Assembly (NCBI RefSeq): GCF_018143015.1
Contig: NC_054741.1
Coordinates: 14,259,736 to 14,323,735, forward strand
DNA: 64,000 bases
Source of the DNA: Lytechinus variegatus
Taxonomy: Eukaryota; Echinodermata; Echinoidea; Temnopleuroida; Toxopneustidae
Direction of reading: 5' to 3'
Of this stretch, positions 34,861 through 45,962 are shown piece after piece. Within the stretch, counting starts at the first letter, position 1. Every line of letters starts with the position of its first letter. A program made the position numbers and the translations under genes. The notes under the pieces were generated by a model, which saw only the letters and a program-made list of their open reading frames with translations, was not told the origin of the DNA and did not search any database.

Positions 34861-34981
34861 AAGTATGGATTTTTACGTTTACCCCTGGAATATTTATTGC
34901 CCATTGCCCATACTAACCTTGAGAGATGAATCGATGAATTGCTATGACAATCAAGACTCATTGTTGGTGGAGGGGATTCAA

Positions 34982-35077
34982 CAATAGCAATGATGATCAT
35001 TCACTTGCCGCTCTCAATGCTTTACAAGCAAGTGTGGACGAGAAGTGTTTTCAATCCTGGTTATGACTGAGCTATTG
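34982..35077 (+). ncRNA. C/D snoRNA, family A copy 1
   Basis: Terminal stem CAATAGC/GCTATTG, C box ATGATGA and D box CTGA. The body has TCACTTGCCGCTCTCAATG. Before the D box, AATCCTGGTT is complementary to AACCAGGATT near the 5' end of 28S rRNA. Intronic, 84 bases before the exon at 35162. Not matched to a named vertebrate snoRNA. Confidence 0.85.
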
Positions 35078-35327
35078 TGACATTCCTACATGTGGTCTCC
35101 TTCAGCTTGTGTTGCGAGATGTCAAAGTACTTAAAGGCATTTTTTAATCATTTTTCTACAGGTCTTTGTGGCACATCTCTTTTCTTCGAAAGAAAGACTT
35201 CCTGATGAAGCGACCAATTAACATGCCACAAATCAATGACAAGTATGCACAATGTAAGTTCATTTTAGCTTTGTTAATTGGAATATTGTACGTTATTTCT
35301 GTTTAGACCGAACCTGAAAACTATTCT

Positions 35328-35423
35328 CAATAGCAATGATGATCACTCACTTGCCGCTCTCAATGCCCTACAGGCATGTGTGGATGAGAAGTGTTTTAAT
35401 CCTGGTTTTTAACTGAGCTATTG
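35328..35423 (+). ncRNA. C/D snoRNA, family A copy 2
   Basis: Same 7-bp terminal stem, C box ATGATGA (35336-35342) and D box CTGA (35413-35416). A possible C'-like GGATGAG lies in the body. The sequence is close to copies 1 and 3 across its length, while the flanks differ, so selection has kept the RNA. Lies 174 bases before the exon at 35598. Confidence 0.85.
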
Positions 35424-35767
35424 TACCCTTTCATTGACTTGTTTTTTTTTATGGAAACAAGTTTTATAATAGACCAAACATGTTTTATAAATGTTTATTG
35501 ATTCTATGATTTTTCAATGGTAAACTATTTTTGTCATATTGGTCATTTATGAGGAGAGAATTTCACTGTTTTATATTCAAATTTCTTATTGCCTTAGCTG
35601 TGCAGCATCATGGACCTACTGATGAAAGAAAACCTGTGGTATTCTGTCATTAAATTTGATGACATCATGAGCCCTCTTGATTTCTGATATCTCATCTTGG
35701 TAAGATGCACATTGTCTCCTTATTCTTGGCTAAAAAAAAGACTATTATGATTCCAAATTAATGGCCT

Positions 35768-36527
35768 TTAACCCTATCTAGGCCGGGGGGGGGCCTCAGC
35801 CCCTCAACGAGTCGCGCGATATTTTTGCCGCGCAAAATTTTTTGACCACGCCGCTCACTGACTTTTTACTTTCAAGTCTTGCGCAACTTTTGAGACCAAT
35901 TTTGCATCACCCGGGTACGTGGTTCCGAAGTTACACAACGTGATGTAAGTGCATGTCAGACCAAAAATTGCTCAAAAACGTGATTTCGTGTACAAAGTCA
36001 ATGTAAATTGTTTTTTCAACCAAAAATCATAAATGTATGATTATTTTCAGTTTTGCTGGCCTAAATGTATGTATTTTATGCTGTTTATGATCTTAGAAGA
36101 GCCCCCAACAAATTTCATTGAAAAAACAATGAAAAACAAAAGGTCCTTAAAACCAAGAAATACATAAGAAATTGCAAAAACAATATAATACATAAGAAAT
36201 TGATCTGATATCACAATTTTTTCATGTACACTTGCTAAGAACATCACAGAGTTTCTATGCCAAGAATTTGAACATTTGGATCTTTATTTATGGAGTTAGA
36301 GGAAAAAGTATGATTTCACATACTAATTACGCATAAATTAGCATAATTATGTATTATCAATTCGCATGAAATAAATTACCATTTTGTAGAATATATTCCA
36401 GACAACCTGTGTGCCAATTTTCGGCGCGATCGCGCAGTCAACGGCCGAGATCTCAAGGGGGGGCCTGGGAGGCCCCCCCCCCTCGGCCATATGAACTCCC
36501 AAAATACCCCGGCCTAGATAGGGTTAA
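35768..36527. mobile_element. TTAA-flanked transposon (CCCTATCTAGGCCGGGG ends), 760 bp
   Basis: TTAA then CCCTATCTAGGCCGGGG at the left is mirrored by CCCCGGCCTAGATAGGG then TTAA at the right. There are long G and C runs just inside and no ORF of note. Lies in an intron of the snoRNA host gene. A TTAA target points to Kolobok or piggyBac type; the latter is not excluded. Confidence 0.85.
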
Positions 36528-36972
36528 GTGACTCGGTGTACATGTATTACTGGATGAGGGGTTGAAAAGTTGAGGTGCCCATTTAATTTTGATATTTTTA
36601 CCATGAATAATTTCAACTTTTTGTTTTCAATAAGACACATTTTAATTCATTTGGTTTTAGCATCCCTGCTCATTATACAGTCTTCACTTTATTTTCTTTT
36701 TTTAAGTGTTGACATGAAGCTGCTTTCTGATTGAGCAGCCTTTCAATGCATTGTTTTGAATAATCTAGGCATGTTATTGTCATATCCAACATTTTCCAGT
36801 TAAATTTTAACCTTAGCGCCCCCCTAAAAAAGAAAAATTTTAAAAATTAAAATAACTATTGCCTTTGCCCTAGGATGAAATCAACACTACAGGGGATCTC
36901 TGTACCAGTTATGCTAGAATTGAAAGCATAAAAGTAATAGTGAGTTGTGTATGGAAATAGACGAGAGAGTGA

Positions 36973-37068
36973 GAGAGCACTTCTATGATGATCCACCTAG
37001 CTCGCTTCGAGTGTTTCAGTGAAGAAAATTCTTCGTTCCCTATTTATGAAGATTCTGAGAATGCTCTC
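36973..37068 (+). ncRNA. SNORD29: U29-like C/D snoRNA, copy 1
   Basis: Terminal stem GAGAGCA/TGCTCTC, C box CTATGATGA, D box CTGA (37055-37058). The guide CCTAGCTCGC pairs with GUGAGCUGGG of 28S rRNA (two G-U), the target of vertebrate U29, which has CTAGCTCAC at the same place after the C box. About 15-20 bases longer than the human RNA. The following exon starts 99 bases on. Confidence 0.85.
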
Positions 37069-37493
37069 TAACATCAAGCTCGAGAAGTCTAGCCGTTACT
37101 AAATGTGTAGAATTGTACTGTTATTTTGGTAAACTTGTGATTATCCCATCTTTTCTCATTTTTACAGGGCAGTCTTTGTAAGACCTGTTGGAAATCCTGC
37201 TAAGAGAAATAGGTAAATACTTCCTTTATTGTGAACATTGTATTGAGGATGTATGCAGGAAATGCCTCTATTCCATAAAACTTAAAATAAAATATTAAAC
37301 ATAAATTCTCCAGGTATTGCAACCTTCCAATTTATATAGAAAGGTATGAATAGATGAATAATACTTTCAAATTGCTATAGCTAAAGTAGTTAACAATAAT
37401 TTTTTTAGATAGAATGTACAAAGGAGTTGATATTTGTATGGAATATATAGCGCATGTTCCTTTTTTAGATGCCACTCTAAAAAACTGGACGCA

Positions 37494-37585
37494 GTAGCAA
37501 TGATGATTACTCACTTGCCGCTCTCAATGCCCTCCAGGCATGTGTGGATGAGAAGTGTTTTAATCCTGGTTTGTAACTGAGCTAC
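37494..37585 (+). ncRNA. C/D snoRNA, family A copy 3
   Basis: Stem GTAGC/GCTAC, C box ATGATGA, D box CTGA, with the same TCACTTGCCGCTCTCAATG and AATCCTGGTT blocks. Separated from copies 1 and 2 by the first U29 copy and the TTAA element. Lies 151 bases before the exon at 37737. Confidence 0.85.
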
Positions 37586-37964
37586 AGTGCCCACATTTCT
37601 ATCAAGTTGTCATTTTATTACCTTTCCAAAGTAATTAATATTGATTTTCAATTATAATTGAAATATTTTGGTCAAATTAATCATCCATCCATGATTACTG
37701 ATATGACAATCTAATATCATTTCTTTTTACTTATAGCCTACCAGCATTGACAAGCTTCTAGTCCTTGGTATTTGCCACTTGGTGCATATTTTGATGCCAT
37801 CAAAGACTCATGGTCATGGTAAGTTTCTTGTCAGTTGAAGTTCAGAATAGGGTTTGTGTTGAACTGAACTGTGAAAAACAGTTCACAGCAACCTCTGTTG
37901 TGTATTTTTCTTTGAAGTTGACTGTCGAGTAAAAGCACAGGCAGTACAGTAATGCATGTTACGA

Positions 37965-38068
37965 GTTGAGACTCATGGTGATGATTTTGATCTTTTTTCC
38001 CCAGCTTATCGATATATGCTGATAACCATGTGAAATTAAGCCAGTACGAATCTGAATGAGGTCTCAAC
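37965..38068 (+). ncRNA. Candidate C/D snoRNA, orphan
   Basis: Twelve-pair terminal stem GTTGAGACTCAT against ATGAGGTCTCAAC with one bulged base. C box GTGATGA (37978-37984), D box CTGA (38052-38055), internal D'-like CTGA at about 38019. Possible guides CTTATCGATATATG and AAGCCAGTACGAAT match no rRNA or snRNA stretch I can recall. Intronic and on the host strand. Next certain exon is 1.5 kb away because repeats follow. Confidence 0.6.
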
Positions 38069-38281
38069 TGCATGCACCTTGTAGCCATCATTGATAAATC
38101 AAGTGAAGAGTTTCCTAATATATTTGAATAGCAAAGTGCCTCATCAGGTAGATCTGTGCTACCATAGGTGATCATACTTTTTTTTCATGAGGCTTTTCGA
38201 TTGTGTGACGATGATGATGCATAACACAATGTGAACTGTTTATTTATCCAGGGTCATGATTCCTGCCAACTTGCAGTAGCA

Positions 38282-39260
38282 GAGATGCCAACCCTGCCGA
38301 TTTCATCGGGAGGCTCCCGAAAATTCATCCCAACTCCCGCCCTTACGATTACCATCCTTATCCTCCCGAAATTACGAATTTTTTTTTGCATTGATCAAAT
38401 TGGATTGGAAGTACATGTATCGTCTGCTAACTTAAGTATTAAGTCCATTACGTTCGCTGCTACCAAATTCTGTGTGAAAGGCAGACAAAGAAGGAGCAGC
38501 GAAAAGCTGGGGTGCATGTGATATGCCCAACGGGAATCCACTGTGCACCAGGCCGGTAGGCCCGGTTAGCTTCGTGAGCCGTGTGCGCTCGCGGCTGCTG
38601 GATTTGTCGAGTCGTGCGGTTGAATATCGGTGTGTTTCGGCGTGTTGATGGGTTGATATTGACACGAAATGGCGGAAAATCAACAAAAGAAGACCAAGAA
38701 ATGGTCTCAGAAGTATAAGACTGAATACAGTCTCTAGTAACCGTGAATTCGGAAGTCGTAAAGAGGAATTTACCATGCATTTTGCACAATTTGCAGCGTG
38801 GACATTTCAGTTGAGTACGGAGGTCATGATGATTATTCGGAAGCACTTTCGGAGCAAACGGCATACGGGCATTGCGAAGACAAGATCTTTACAGGTAGAC
38901 GTTACCCGCGCTGAGCTTTTCTTTACTGAATTTATATGATAACCTGCCTATGGCTGATAATTCCTCATTATTGTTGAACGGGTACTTATCTTCTATTGTT
39001 CCCTCATTTTTTTTTACATGTGAAAATGCATATTTGAGATTTTTTGTTAAAAAAGTGGGAACAATGTTTTTTTTTAAAACATTTGAAATGCTCCAAAATA
39101 AGGGTCATATTGCACCAGAGAGCATCTAGAAACCCAGAGCTTCCAGGGCCCTAAGGAGGGCCCTGGACCCCGGCCGCAAGGGTCGAGCGCTCTGCGCTCG
39201 AGATGTGACCTACGCGCACATAATTTGGTGTCGGTTACAAATCCTCCCTAATTATGATTT
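38282..39260. repeat. Repeat-derived intron segment
   Basis: Contains a CCCTGCCGATTTCATCGGGA block, a degraded zinc-finger exon (separate entry) and a GGGCCCTAAGGAGGGCCCTG block. These explain why this intron is long. Confidence 0.4.
38669..38890 (+). pseudogene. Degraded BED/hAT-type zinc-finger exon
   Basis: The ATG at 38669 opens MAENQQKKTKKWSQKYKTEY, a basic lead like those before BED-type fingers, but it stops after 22 codons. Downstream, CTICSVDISVEYGGHDD and, one frame over, IRKHFRSKRHTGIAK complete a C-x2-C ... H-x5-H finger. A stop and at least one frameshift therefore break it. A donor-like ACAG then GTAGAC follows. It is probably the N-terminal exon of a hAT-type transposase or a gene derived from one, stranded in the host intron. 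Confidence 0.5.
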
Positions 39261-39863
39261 CCAAAAGTTGGCATCTTGCAGTAGGTGTATCCATGGATGT
39301 TTCGGATAATTTTATTTAAAAGCTAATCATTTTGTGCCTCCCCTCCCACCCTTTTACAATTTTTACTGCATCCCGCACACCAGACTGCTCAAGCTATGAT
39401 TACTTGAAAGAATGACAACTTTTTGTGTGATTGAAAAGACCAATCATGTTAGGCAGGTTCCACCGAAAGGTGGTCAGACGTACATATTTAATTGAATTGC
39501 TTACATCTGCATTTATTTCTTTGCATTTCCTTTGCAGAAGTTGGTGCAGGGTCTACCTGAAAAGTCATATGACATCAGAGTCAACTGACCTTCATCCGAG
39601 GTCACTGGACCTATGCGAAACTGGAGGGAAAGGTGAAACGAAAAGGGGTTGAATAAAGGTAAGAATTAAAGAGGGAAAAATATCTAAATGTCTGAAGTTT
39701 TCAATTGCATGATAGGTTTTTAACTTGGTGCTTTTTCTGTTTGACTCGTGTCACACTTTTTTGTAGCAGTTGCATTGCTACCTGATTGACAACATATAAC
39801 CAATTTTTGCAGTTGTATGAATGCACAGGTATACATTGAAAATCTTTACATTCTATATTGTTA

Positions 39864-40092
39864 TTGGGCCTGTTTCAAAAAGAGTGTGGTAATTCTTGCA
39901 ACTACCATGGTAACGGGGGCCCAGCAGCCAATGAAAACCAAGGTTTTCATGGTAGCTACCAAAATCAATGGCAAAGTTACAATAATTTCAGGGGCCCGTT
40001 GCAGAAAGAGTTTCGATCAAACGCAACTCAACTCAAAAAGTCTTGCGCAACTTTTTCTGCAACAGGCCCCAGATATTTGTGAAATGAGCCCC
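39864..40092. repeat. Paired GGGCCTGTTTC / GGGGCCCGTTGC palindromic repeats
   Basis: GGGCCTGTTTCAAAAAGAGT starts one unit, and a second unit runs GGGGCCCGTTGCAGAAAGAG to CTTTTTCTGCAACAGGCCCC, a near-perfect inverted pair. Such ends are dispersed in the window (47291, 51281, 55612). Confidence 0.6.
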
Positions 40093-41438
40093 AGATAAGA
40101 GTTGCTTTCAGTTGAGCTCGGAATAGAAAAGCTGTCAAATATATTTTTTATTCTTGTGCCTTGATCATAGATTTGAATATCTTCCCCTATGTGCCTGCTT
40201 TGCTTTGTATTGAGATTTTGTTTAAAGGGGGATCTAATGACTCCTCAATTTCCCATTAATTATTAACTGATAGCCTCCTTTTCTTGGCATCTCTTGAACT
40301 TCCACCATGTTTATGAGATGAATGCAACCAGGAGGAAGATTAACATGATGAACCTTCGGTGTCAAGGGTGTCTTTATCCCTTGATCCCATCCTCTAGCAT
40401 CATCACATTCTTGCTCTGTACATCCGTAATCTTTTTATGTTATTTCGGGAAAAGGGCAGCCATGAAAGTTGAATAGCTGATGCACACCAGTGATATGTGG
40501 TTATTTGTGTATCAAGAATTTCACATGGCAAACTAGAATATTGTCACTTCCTGATACATGGTGAAGAAAAATTGCATTGAAATTAACAATATCAGCCCTT
40601 TATTGGACTAGCACACAGTAGTGTACTGATGTTTTGTAACACATACTACTTGGCCATTTCCGATACATGAATTATTGAAGTTTGCTTTTATAATGTAACT
40701 TGATATGTTCAAAGATCCCACATCCTATCTTCAGGTTGGACAAGATGACCCAACATTCAGTTTTGACTAATTGGACTTTATTTGTTTAGGAATACTGGCA
40801 ATTGTTTGGCCAATTCATGCTAATAAAAAAAAATGAAATGCAAAGAGACTTTGTGCTCAATTTGATTGTGATTAGATTCTAACAAATTCACACATTTCTT
40901 TATCTTTCAGATAGGGATGATGAGACTCTGCCAAAGGTCAAAGAGATGTTTTACCTTGCTATCTCTCAAATCCAATCAAAGGTATGTATTGAACTGTAAG
41001 CTACGAGTATACATTTACTACAACTTCTATTAATGCATTTTCTTCCTTTACTAAGGTGTTGTTTTTATTTTTTCACTAGATATTTTATCATCGTCTTGTT
41101 AATTTCATGCTGCCAAATAAGTTAGTTTTAGGCCAAATAAAATGAAACTTGTAAAAGATGCCCAAAAGGAAGTAAAGGATATGAATATGATATCATATTG
41201 GTTGATGCACATTTCTTTTTACCTTGTATTTCATAATTTTAGTATTTAAAATAGAAATGGCGCAGAATTCTGAAAGAAACGCATTTTCAAAAAAGGGAGA
41301 ATGACTTGAATACTCAAGAATATTGCTTGATTAACATTGTCGAAAACTTGCACTGGATCACACTAACCAATGTATGATTTATACATTATGATATCCTGTG
41401 CTGAAAATCGCACACCATACACATTGTGTATGGAAATA

Positions 41439-41530
41439 GAGCATTTCTATGATGATCCACCTAGCTCGCTTCGAGTGTTTCGGTGAAGAAAATTCTTCGT
41501 TCCCTATTTATGAAGATTCTGAGAATGCTC
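41439..41530 (+). ncRNA. SNORD29: U29-like C/D snoRNA, copy 2
   Basis: Same C box, CCTAGCTCGC guide and D box as copy 1, with a GAGCATT/AATGCTC stem. The upstream flank TGTGTATGGAAATAGA is shared with copy 1, so the intron segment and not just the RNA was duplicated. Lies 100 bases before the exon at 41631. Confidence 0.85.
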
Positions 41531-42552
41531 TCCAACGTCAGATAAAGCTGAATATGACTACTTGCTGTGATGAGAATTGTAATTCTAGTTCTAAATTTCT
41601 CGTGTAATTATCCCACACTTGCTCTTACAGGACACTCTGGGACAAATTGGAAATCACTGGCAATGTCAACCAAGAGGTAAAATATTCTAGTATGTTTTGA
41701 TAACTGATGCTGTGAGAAAGTCCATCTAACCCAGGGAAAAAATTGTACGGGAGAGCTATTGTGCTTTCTGTTAATTTTTTGATGGTCTCTCTGGAACCCA
41801 TTGGTCATTTTAGGGATTGATTTACAATAGGAGTGGATGCATAATGCTCTCAATTGTGGGGTTGGATGTACAAAGAAATTAGGTGATCATATCCTGGAAG
41901 TGTCTATGACACCATTTACACATAAAAGGTAAAGGCGGCATGATGCCGGGCCTAGAACATATGTGTAACTACACATGTGGACTGACGCTGCCTTGAAGCC
42001 GGTCCACCTTTAGAGGTGGTTTGAGGGGACGTAAAGCCGCCTTCTGGTATGTGTAAATACAAAGCAGACCGAGTTCAGCTTTTGGGAGTCATGTGATCAC
42101 TGTAATTAATAGTTGGGATATGTCATGGATCTAGCTCTATTGCATTGACATCGGTATCGCGCACTTCCAAGTTTTATGATCTGAACACCAAAACCAACTT
42201 CTTGTACAAGTAATCAAACTAATTTTTTTGTGATTGATGTTGCTTCATTGGAGTATTTGCATCCAAAATGGGGGACCAAACTGGTGAAAAGCACTGAAGT
42301 AGTATAGTAGTAAGAAAATCGCGTAATAAAGATAAACAAATTTTAGATCGTAAACAAAGTAAAAGACCACAGGAAAAGAAATAATCATTGTTTACATGAA
42401 TAGTGTCCCAATGTCAAACTCATGAAAGTGCCGTGGGCTGCTGTAACGTCTTGGTAAATGGGGGGTTGTCAAGCTGACCTTTCTGCTATGTGTAAACACA
42501 CGGCGTGAGGCCGACTTGATGAAACGGGGTCTATGTTGAATTTTATAGGAGG

Positions 42553-42670
42553 CAGTGGCGGACCGTGACCCCGAGAAGACAAAGCATTGGGGGGCACGGC
42601 ATTGTTCACAAACAATGCAGTGCCCCCCCCCCCCAATGCTTTGTCTCCTCCGGGTCACGGTCCGCTACTG
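42553..42670. mobile_element. Palindromic hAT-like MITE, 118 bp
   Basis: CAGTGGCGGACCGTGACCC at the left is mirrored by GGGTCACGGTCCGCTACTG at the right. The flanks carry a perfect 8-bp duplication ATAGGAGG (42545-42552, 42671-42678). The internal halves are also inverted (CAAAGCATTGGGGGG with CCCCCCAATGCTTTG). Confidence 0.9.
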
Positions 42671-42801
42671 ATAGGAGGGATGAATTGAATGGCTCGGTAG
42701 TCTTTTTTTGTGTTAGTGTATTAAGCATATATTGTTTATAAGCATTGTGATGTTATGTTGAAAGTAATATCCGTTATCTGAAAAGTTTGATAACAGTTTG
42801 T

Positions 42802-42900
42802 GTGAAGCATTTCTATGATGATCCACCTAGCTCGCTTCGAGTGTTTCGGTGAAGAAAATTCTTCGTTCCCTATTTATGAAGATTCTGAGAATGCTCTCAC
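42802..42900 (+). ncRNA. SNORD29: U29-like C/D snoRNA, copy 3
   Basis: Body identical to copy 2 over the C-to-D region, with a short imperfect terminal stem (GCATT/AATGC plus GTG/CAC). The next exon is 310 bases away, further than for the other copies. Confidence 0.8.
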
Positions 42901-43309
42901 ATGAATTGATATATTGAACGAGATTATATCTGTTTTCAATGATATGATACTAAATATGATATTACAGTTAAGTTTCATAAACACACCTTCGTATTTGAGT
43001 TCTTTTCTTGAAAAAAAAGAAAATATGTAAGAAAATAACTTTTAAAGATTTGTTGATGCAAAAGACCATCCACAACTAGTGAGTTGCTTGCTACCCCACT
43101 GCACTTATTTACAAATGGAAAAAGTCTTGTCACTCAGTGAAAAATAATGACTTTAATATTATTTGGAGCCATTTTCTGAACTTGTTTCCCCTTCATTGAA
43201 TGCCTTCAGATTCCAGTGGCTGAGATCTGTCAATGAAGCTCTTAAGAAGAAAGGAACCTTGTTGACTGACATGAAAGGTAACTTTTCATCTAACCACAAA
43301 GTAGTTAAT

Positions 43310-43620
43310 GTCATAAATTAAAAAGTATATGGACGTAGTTCATGAAACTTGGACATAAGGGTAATCAAGTATTTTTAACATCCTGTTTGAGTTTCAGTTC
43401 ACATGACCAACGTCAAAGGTCATGTAAAGTGAATGAACTTTGGCTATATTTGAGGGTTTTTGTTGAATTGCCATCATAACTTTGAAAGTTTATGGATATA
43501 GTTCATGGAATGTGGACATAGGGGTAATCAAGTATCACTGATCTTCTTGCACAAATCTTAGGTCACATGGTCAAGGTCAAATGAAATTTAGGGTCAATGA
43601 ACATAGTATTTTTTTTCAAA
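43310..43620 (-). repeat. Single unit of the GGTCATGTGACC-type repeat
   Basis: TAATCAAGTAT, AACGTCAAAGGTCATGTAA and GAATTGCCATCATAACTTTG are in reverse order relative to the tandem array at 59.47-60.5 kb. It is a dispersed copy within a host-gene intron. Confidence 0.55.
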
Positions 43621-43823
43621 TGAAATGTCCCTTTTATGAATAATTTTTCTATAGCTGATTTCAAAGTTAGCACTGCTGCTATATTGAAACGCGTAATGCA
43701 GGCTAGACTGCCAGAGGTGCTCCACTTGTTAATACTTTTTTTTTTTAACATAACACATAGTGCAATTTTTCGAATTTGATACGTAGTGGAGATGAACGAT
43801 ATTTTGAGCCTAAATTATTTCTG

Positions 43824-43904
43824 GACCATATCGTGATGATTGAATTGCTTTACAGACCTGTTCTGAATATATCAGTGTTGATAATCAAGCAACTGAATGT
43901 GGTC
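43824..43904 (+). ncRNA. SNORD25: U25-like C/D snoRNA
   Basis: C box GTGATGA (43833-43839), then TTACAGACCTGTTCTGA. Human U25 has CACAGACCTGTACTGA at the same position, a guide against ACAGGUCUGUGA of 18S rRNA with CTGA as D'. The final D box is CTGA at 43893, and a GACCA/TGGTC stem closes it. Lies 204 bases before the exon at 44109. Confidence 0.9.
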
Positions 43905-44382
43905 TTGAATTTGCAGGGATTTATTTAATAAAGATCAATGATTAATCATGTGTTTTACACATTCTCCACTCAGATGATGTTGAATAACACTTTTAGTATG
44001 GCCTACATACTAAAAGTGAGAGAAACATGAATAGATATGAAATGAAATACGAGTCTGGACAAGTAATAGTAGTTGATCTATTTATACATTGTCATTCTCT
44101 TGATACAGAAGACTGTGTATACTCCCTTGTTCATACAGAAGTTTGAGCTGGAAGATCTTCTGAACAAGCGTAAGTTGACAAAATAATTCAATATATTTTG
44201 TCTTGAGGAATCGAGTGTTAATCCATGATATTTAATGAAAAAGGAATAACTTTTCTCTCTTTGTGTACACATGTTAGGTGCACAACTCATACCTTTTTTC
44301 CTGTTTAATTATCATTCAAGGTATGCTGCTCTCATAGATGAATGAATGCTATGATTAAAAGCAATAACACTTTATATAACTT

Positions 44383-44458
44383 GAGCAATCAATGATGCTA
44401 ATTTACAAGCATATGTCTGAATGTTGGTGATAGACATCCAAGGATACTGAGGTTGTTC
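44383..44458 (+). ncRNA. SNORD27: U27-like C/D snoRNA, copy 1
   Basis: C box ATGATGC, guide ACAAGCATATG followed by D' box GTCTGA, and D box CTGA (44447-44450). Human U27 has ACAAGCATATGGCTGA; the guide pairs with CAUAUGCUUGU at the 5' end of 18S rRNA. GAGCAATC pairs with GGTTGTTC to close the stem. Exactly 79 bases before the exon at 44538. Confidence 0.92.
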
Positions 44459-45019
44459 GAAGCTTGGAAAATTGAGCCAGGCACAAGTGTATTTTATTCG
44501 CCAAATTGAACTCAATTTTTTTATCATTACTTTGTAGCTCTCTGGTTCCTTTGCTTGCTTCACCCATGCACGACGGTCTATGACAGAGGTATGTATATTC
44601 TTTGGTAGATTGTAATTTATTTATGAATCCTTATATTCCCCCCCCCCCCAAAAAAAGGGGAACCCTCAAGGCAGACTTCAGAGATGCAGGATTATTGTTC
44701 ACTGATTGTTAGGTGTAGATACATGAATACCTAAAGTCACATTGAAATAAGTGCTAATTGGTCTGGTTAATAACCAAGAAGAAAAGGTCAAAGTGACACT
44801 GATTCCTAAATGCTAATGCCGGGGTAATAATAGCCAACTGAAGTGCCTACCCTGGGTAAATATGCCGCTATTATTATTATTAAAAGCTTCGTAGGTATTC
44901 ATATGAGTGCTCCTTTTTTTAAATCAGAAAATTTTTTCCCTCAAAACGAGTGAAGATGATGTCTACAAGGTCCTGTATAGTGTATCAAACTCTAGCTTTG
45001 CAAAGCAGATTTTTTTTTT

Positions 45020-45091
45020 GCAATCAATGATGCTACATAACAAGCATATGTCTGATTTCTTGTGACAGACACTATAGGATACTGAGATTGC
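45020..45091 (+). ncRNA. SNORD27: U27-like C/D snoRNA, copy 2
   Basis: Same ACAAGCATATG plus TCTGA guide and D' unit, with stem GCAATC/GATTGC. It differs from copy 1 between D' and D while the guide is unchanged. Lies 79 bases before the exon at 45171, the same spacing as copy 1, so intron and exon were probably duplicated together. Confidence 0.92.
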
Positions 45092-45887
45092 TCATAAGCC
45101 GTTAAATGTTTCTTTGTTTCAATAAGTTATTAATGTGTAATAAGTTTTATTTCTCCCTTCAATGTTGTAGTTCATGATTGTTCTGTGTTTGGAAGATGAT
45201 GAGCAAGAGGTCCTTGGCGAAATTAACTGATGAAGTGTTTAGGTATGTATTCAACTCTGACCTGATGGGTAACGCATTAGTTCTTTATAAGCTTGTTTTT
45301 TGCCAAATTAAAGTGAAATGCCAGTAGTTGCAGTAAGCACTGATTTCATGAGAAAGTCTGTAAAACCAGGCTTCATTGTCAGTATATCATCGAGGATCTA
45401 GATATGGTACAGTTACATAAACTGAACTTTGTGAAATCTTGAAATCTACGCTGAAAAATGTTCACACTGAAGATCACCAACACAGATAGGCACACGTGGG
45501 ACAGTGCATTATTGCTGGAATAAAGACGCGACAGAAGTGACCGAATCCGCGCTTGTTTTGCTGATTTCTCAGCAATTACACAATTTCTTCCAGATTCCTT
45601 TGGCACATATTTTTTTATTCATACAGACATTTGGGTGGTCATTATATTAGATTCTGTAAAAAGTCATTTTGAGATAGTTACCAAAACTGGAATTTATCTT
45701 TAAACAGAAATAAGAATTATCCCACTTTTTTTTTCATTTCATTTTCTCCCTCTTCGCCCCTCTTTAATTTTTTTTTACCCTAACAAGCCAGGTTATTTTG
45801 ACCCATTTCACATCCGGGGGGTTGAAAAATTCCCACGACGGAGTTATCACAAAAAATTAACAATTGTTACTTATTTGCCACATGGAT

Positions 45888-45962
45888 GAGCTGTGATGAG
45901 ATTAATTGTCTCGTTCGTATGATGTTTTCATATGATTAGTACCCATTATGTAATCTGAGCTC
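45888..45962 (+). ncRNA. SNORD30: U30-like C/D snoRNA
   Basis: Stem GAGCT/AGCTC, C box GTGATGA, D box CTGA (45955-45958). The guide TCTCGTTCGT pairs with AUGAACGAGA of 28S rRNA (one G-U), the site of vertebrate U30, which reads ATCTCGTTCGG. Lies 232 bases before the exon at 46195. Confidence 0.8.

Noticed and set aside
39817-40098. 93-codon + strand frame
   Set aside because: Lies over palindromic GGGCCTGTTTC-type repeats.
40344-40475. ATGATGA ... CTGA pair in the snoRNA-less intron after 39658
   Set aside because: Too long, no closing stem, no rRNA-complementary guide.
42735-42800. Possible extra C/D snoRNA (GTGATGT ... CTGA)
   Set aside because: C box is poor and no terminal stem forms.
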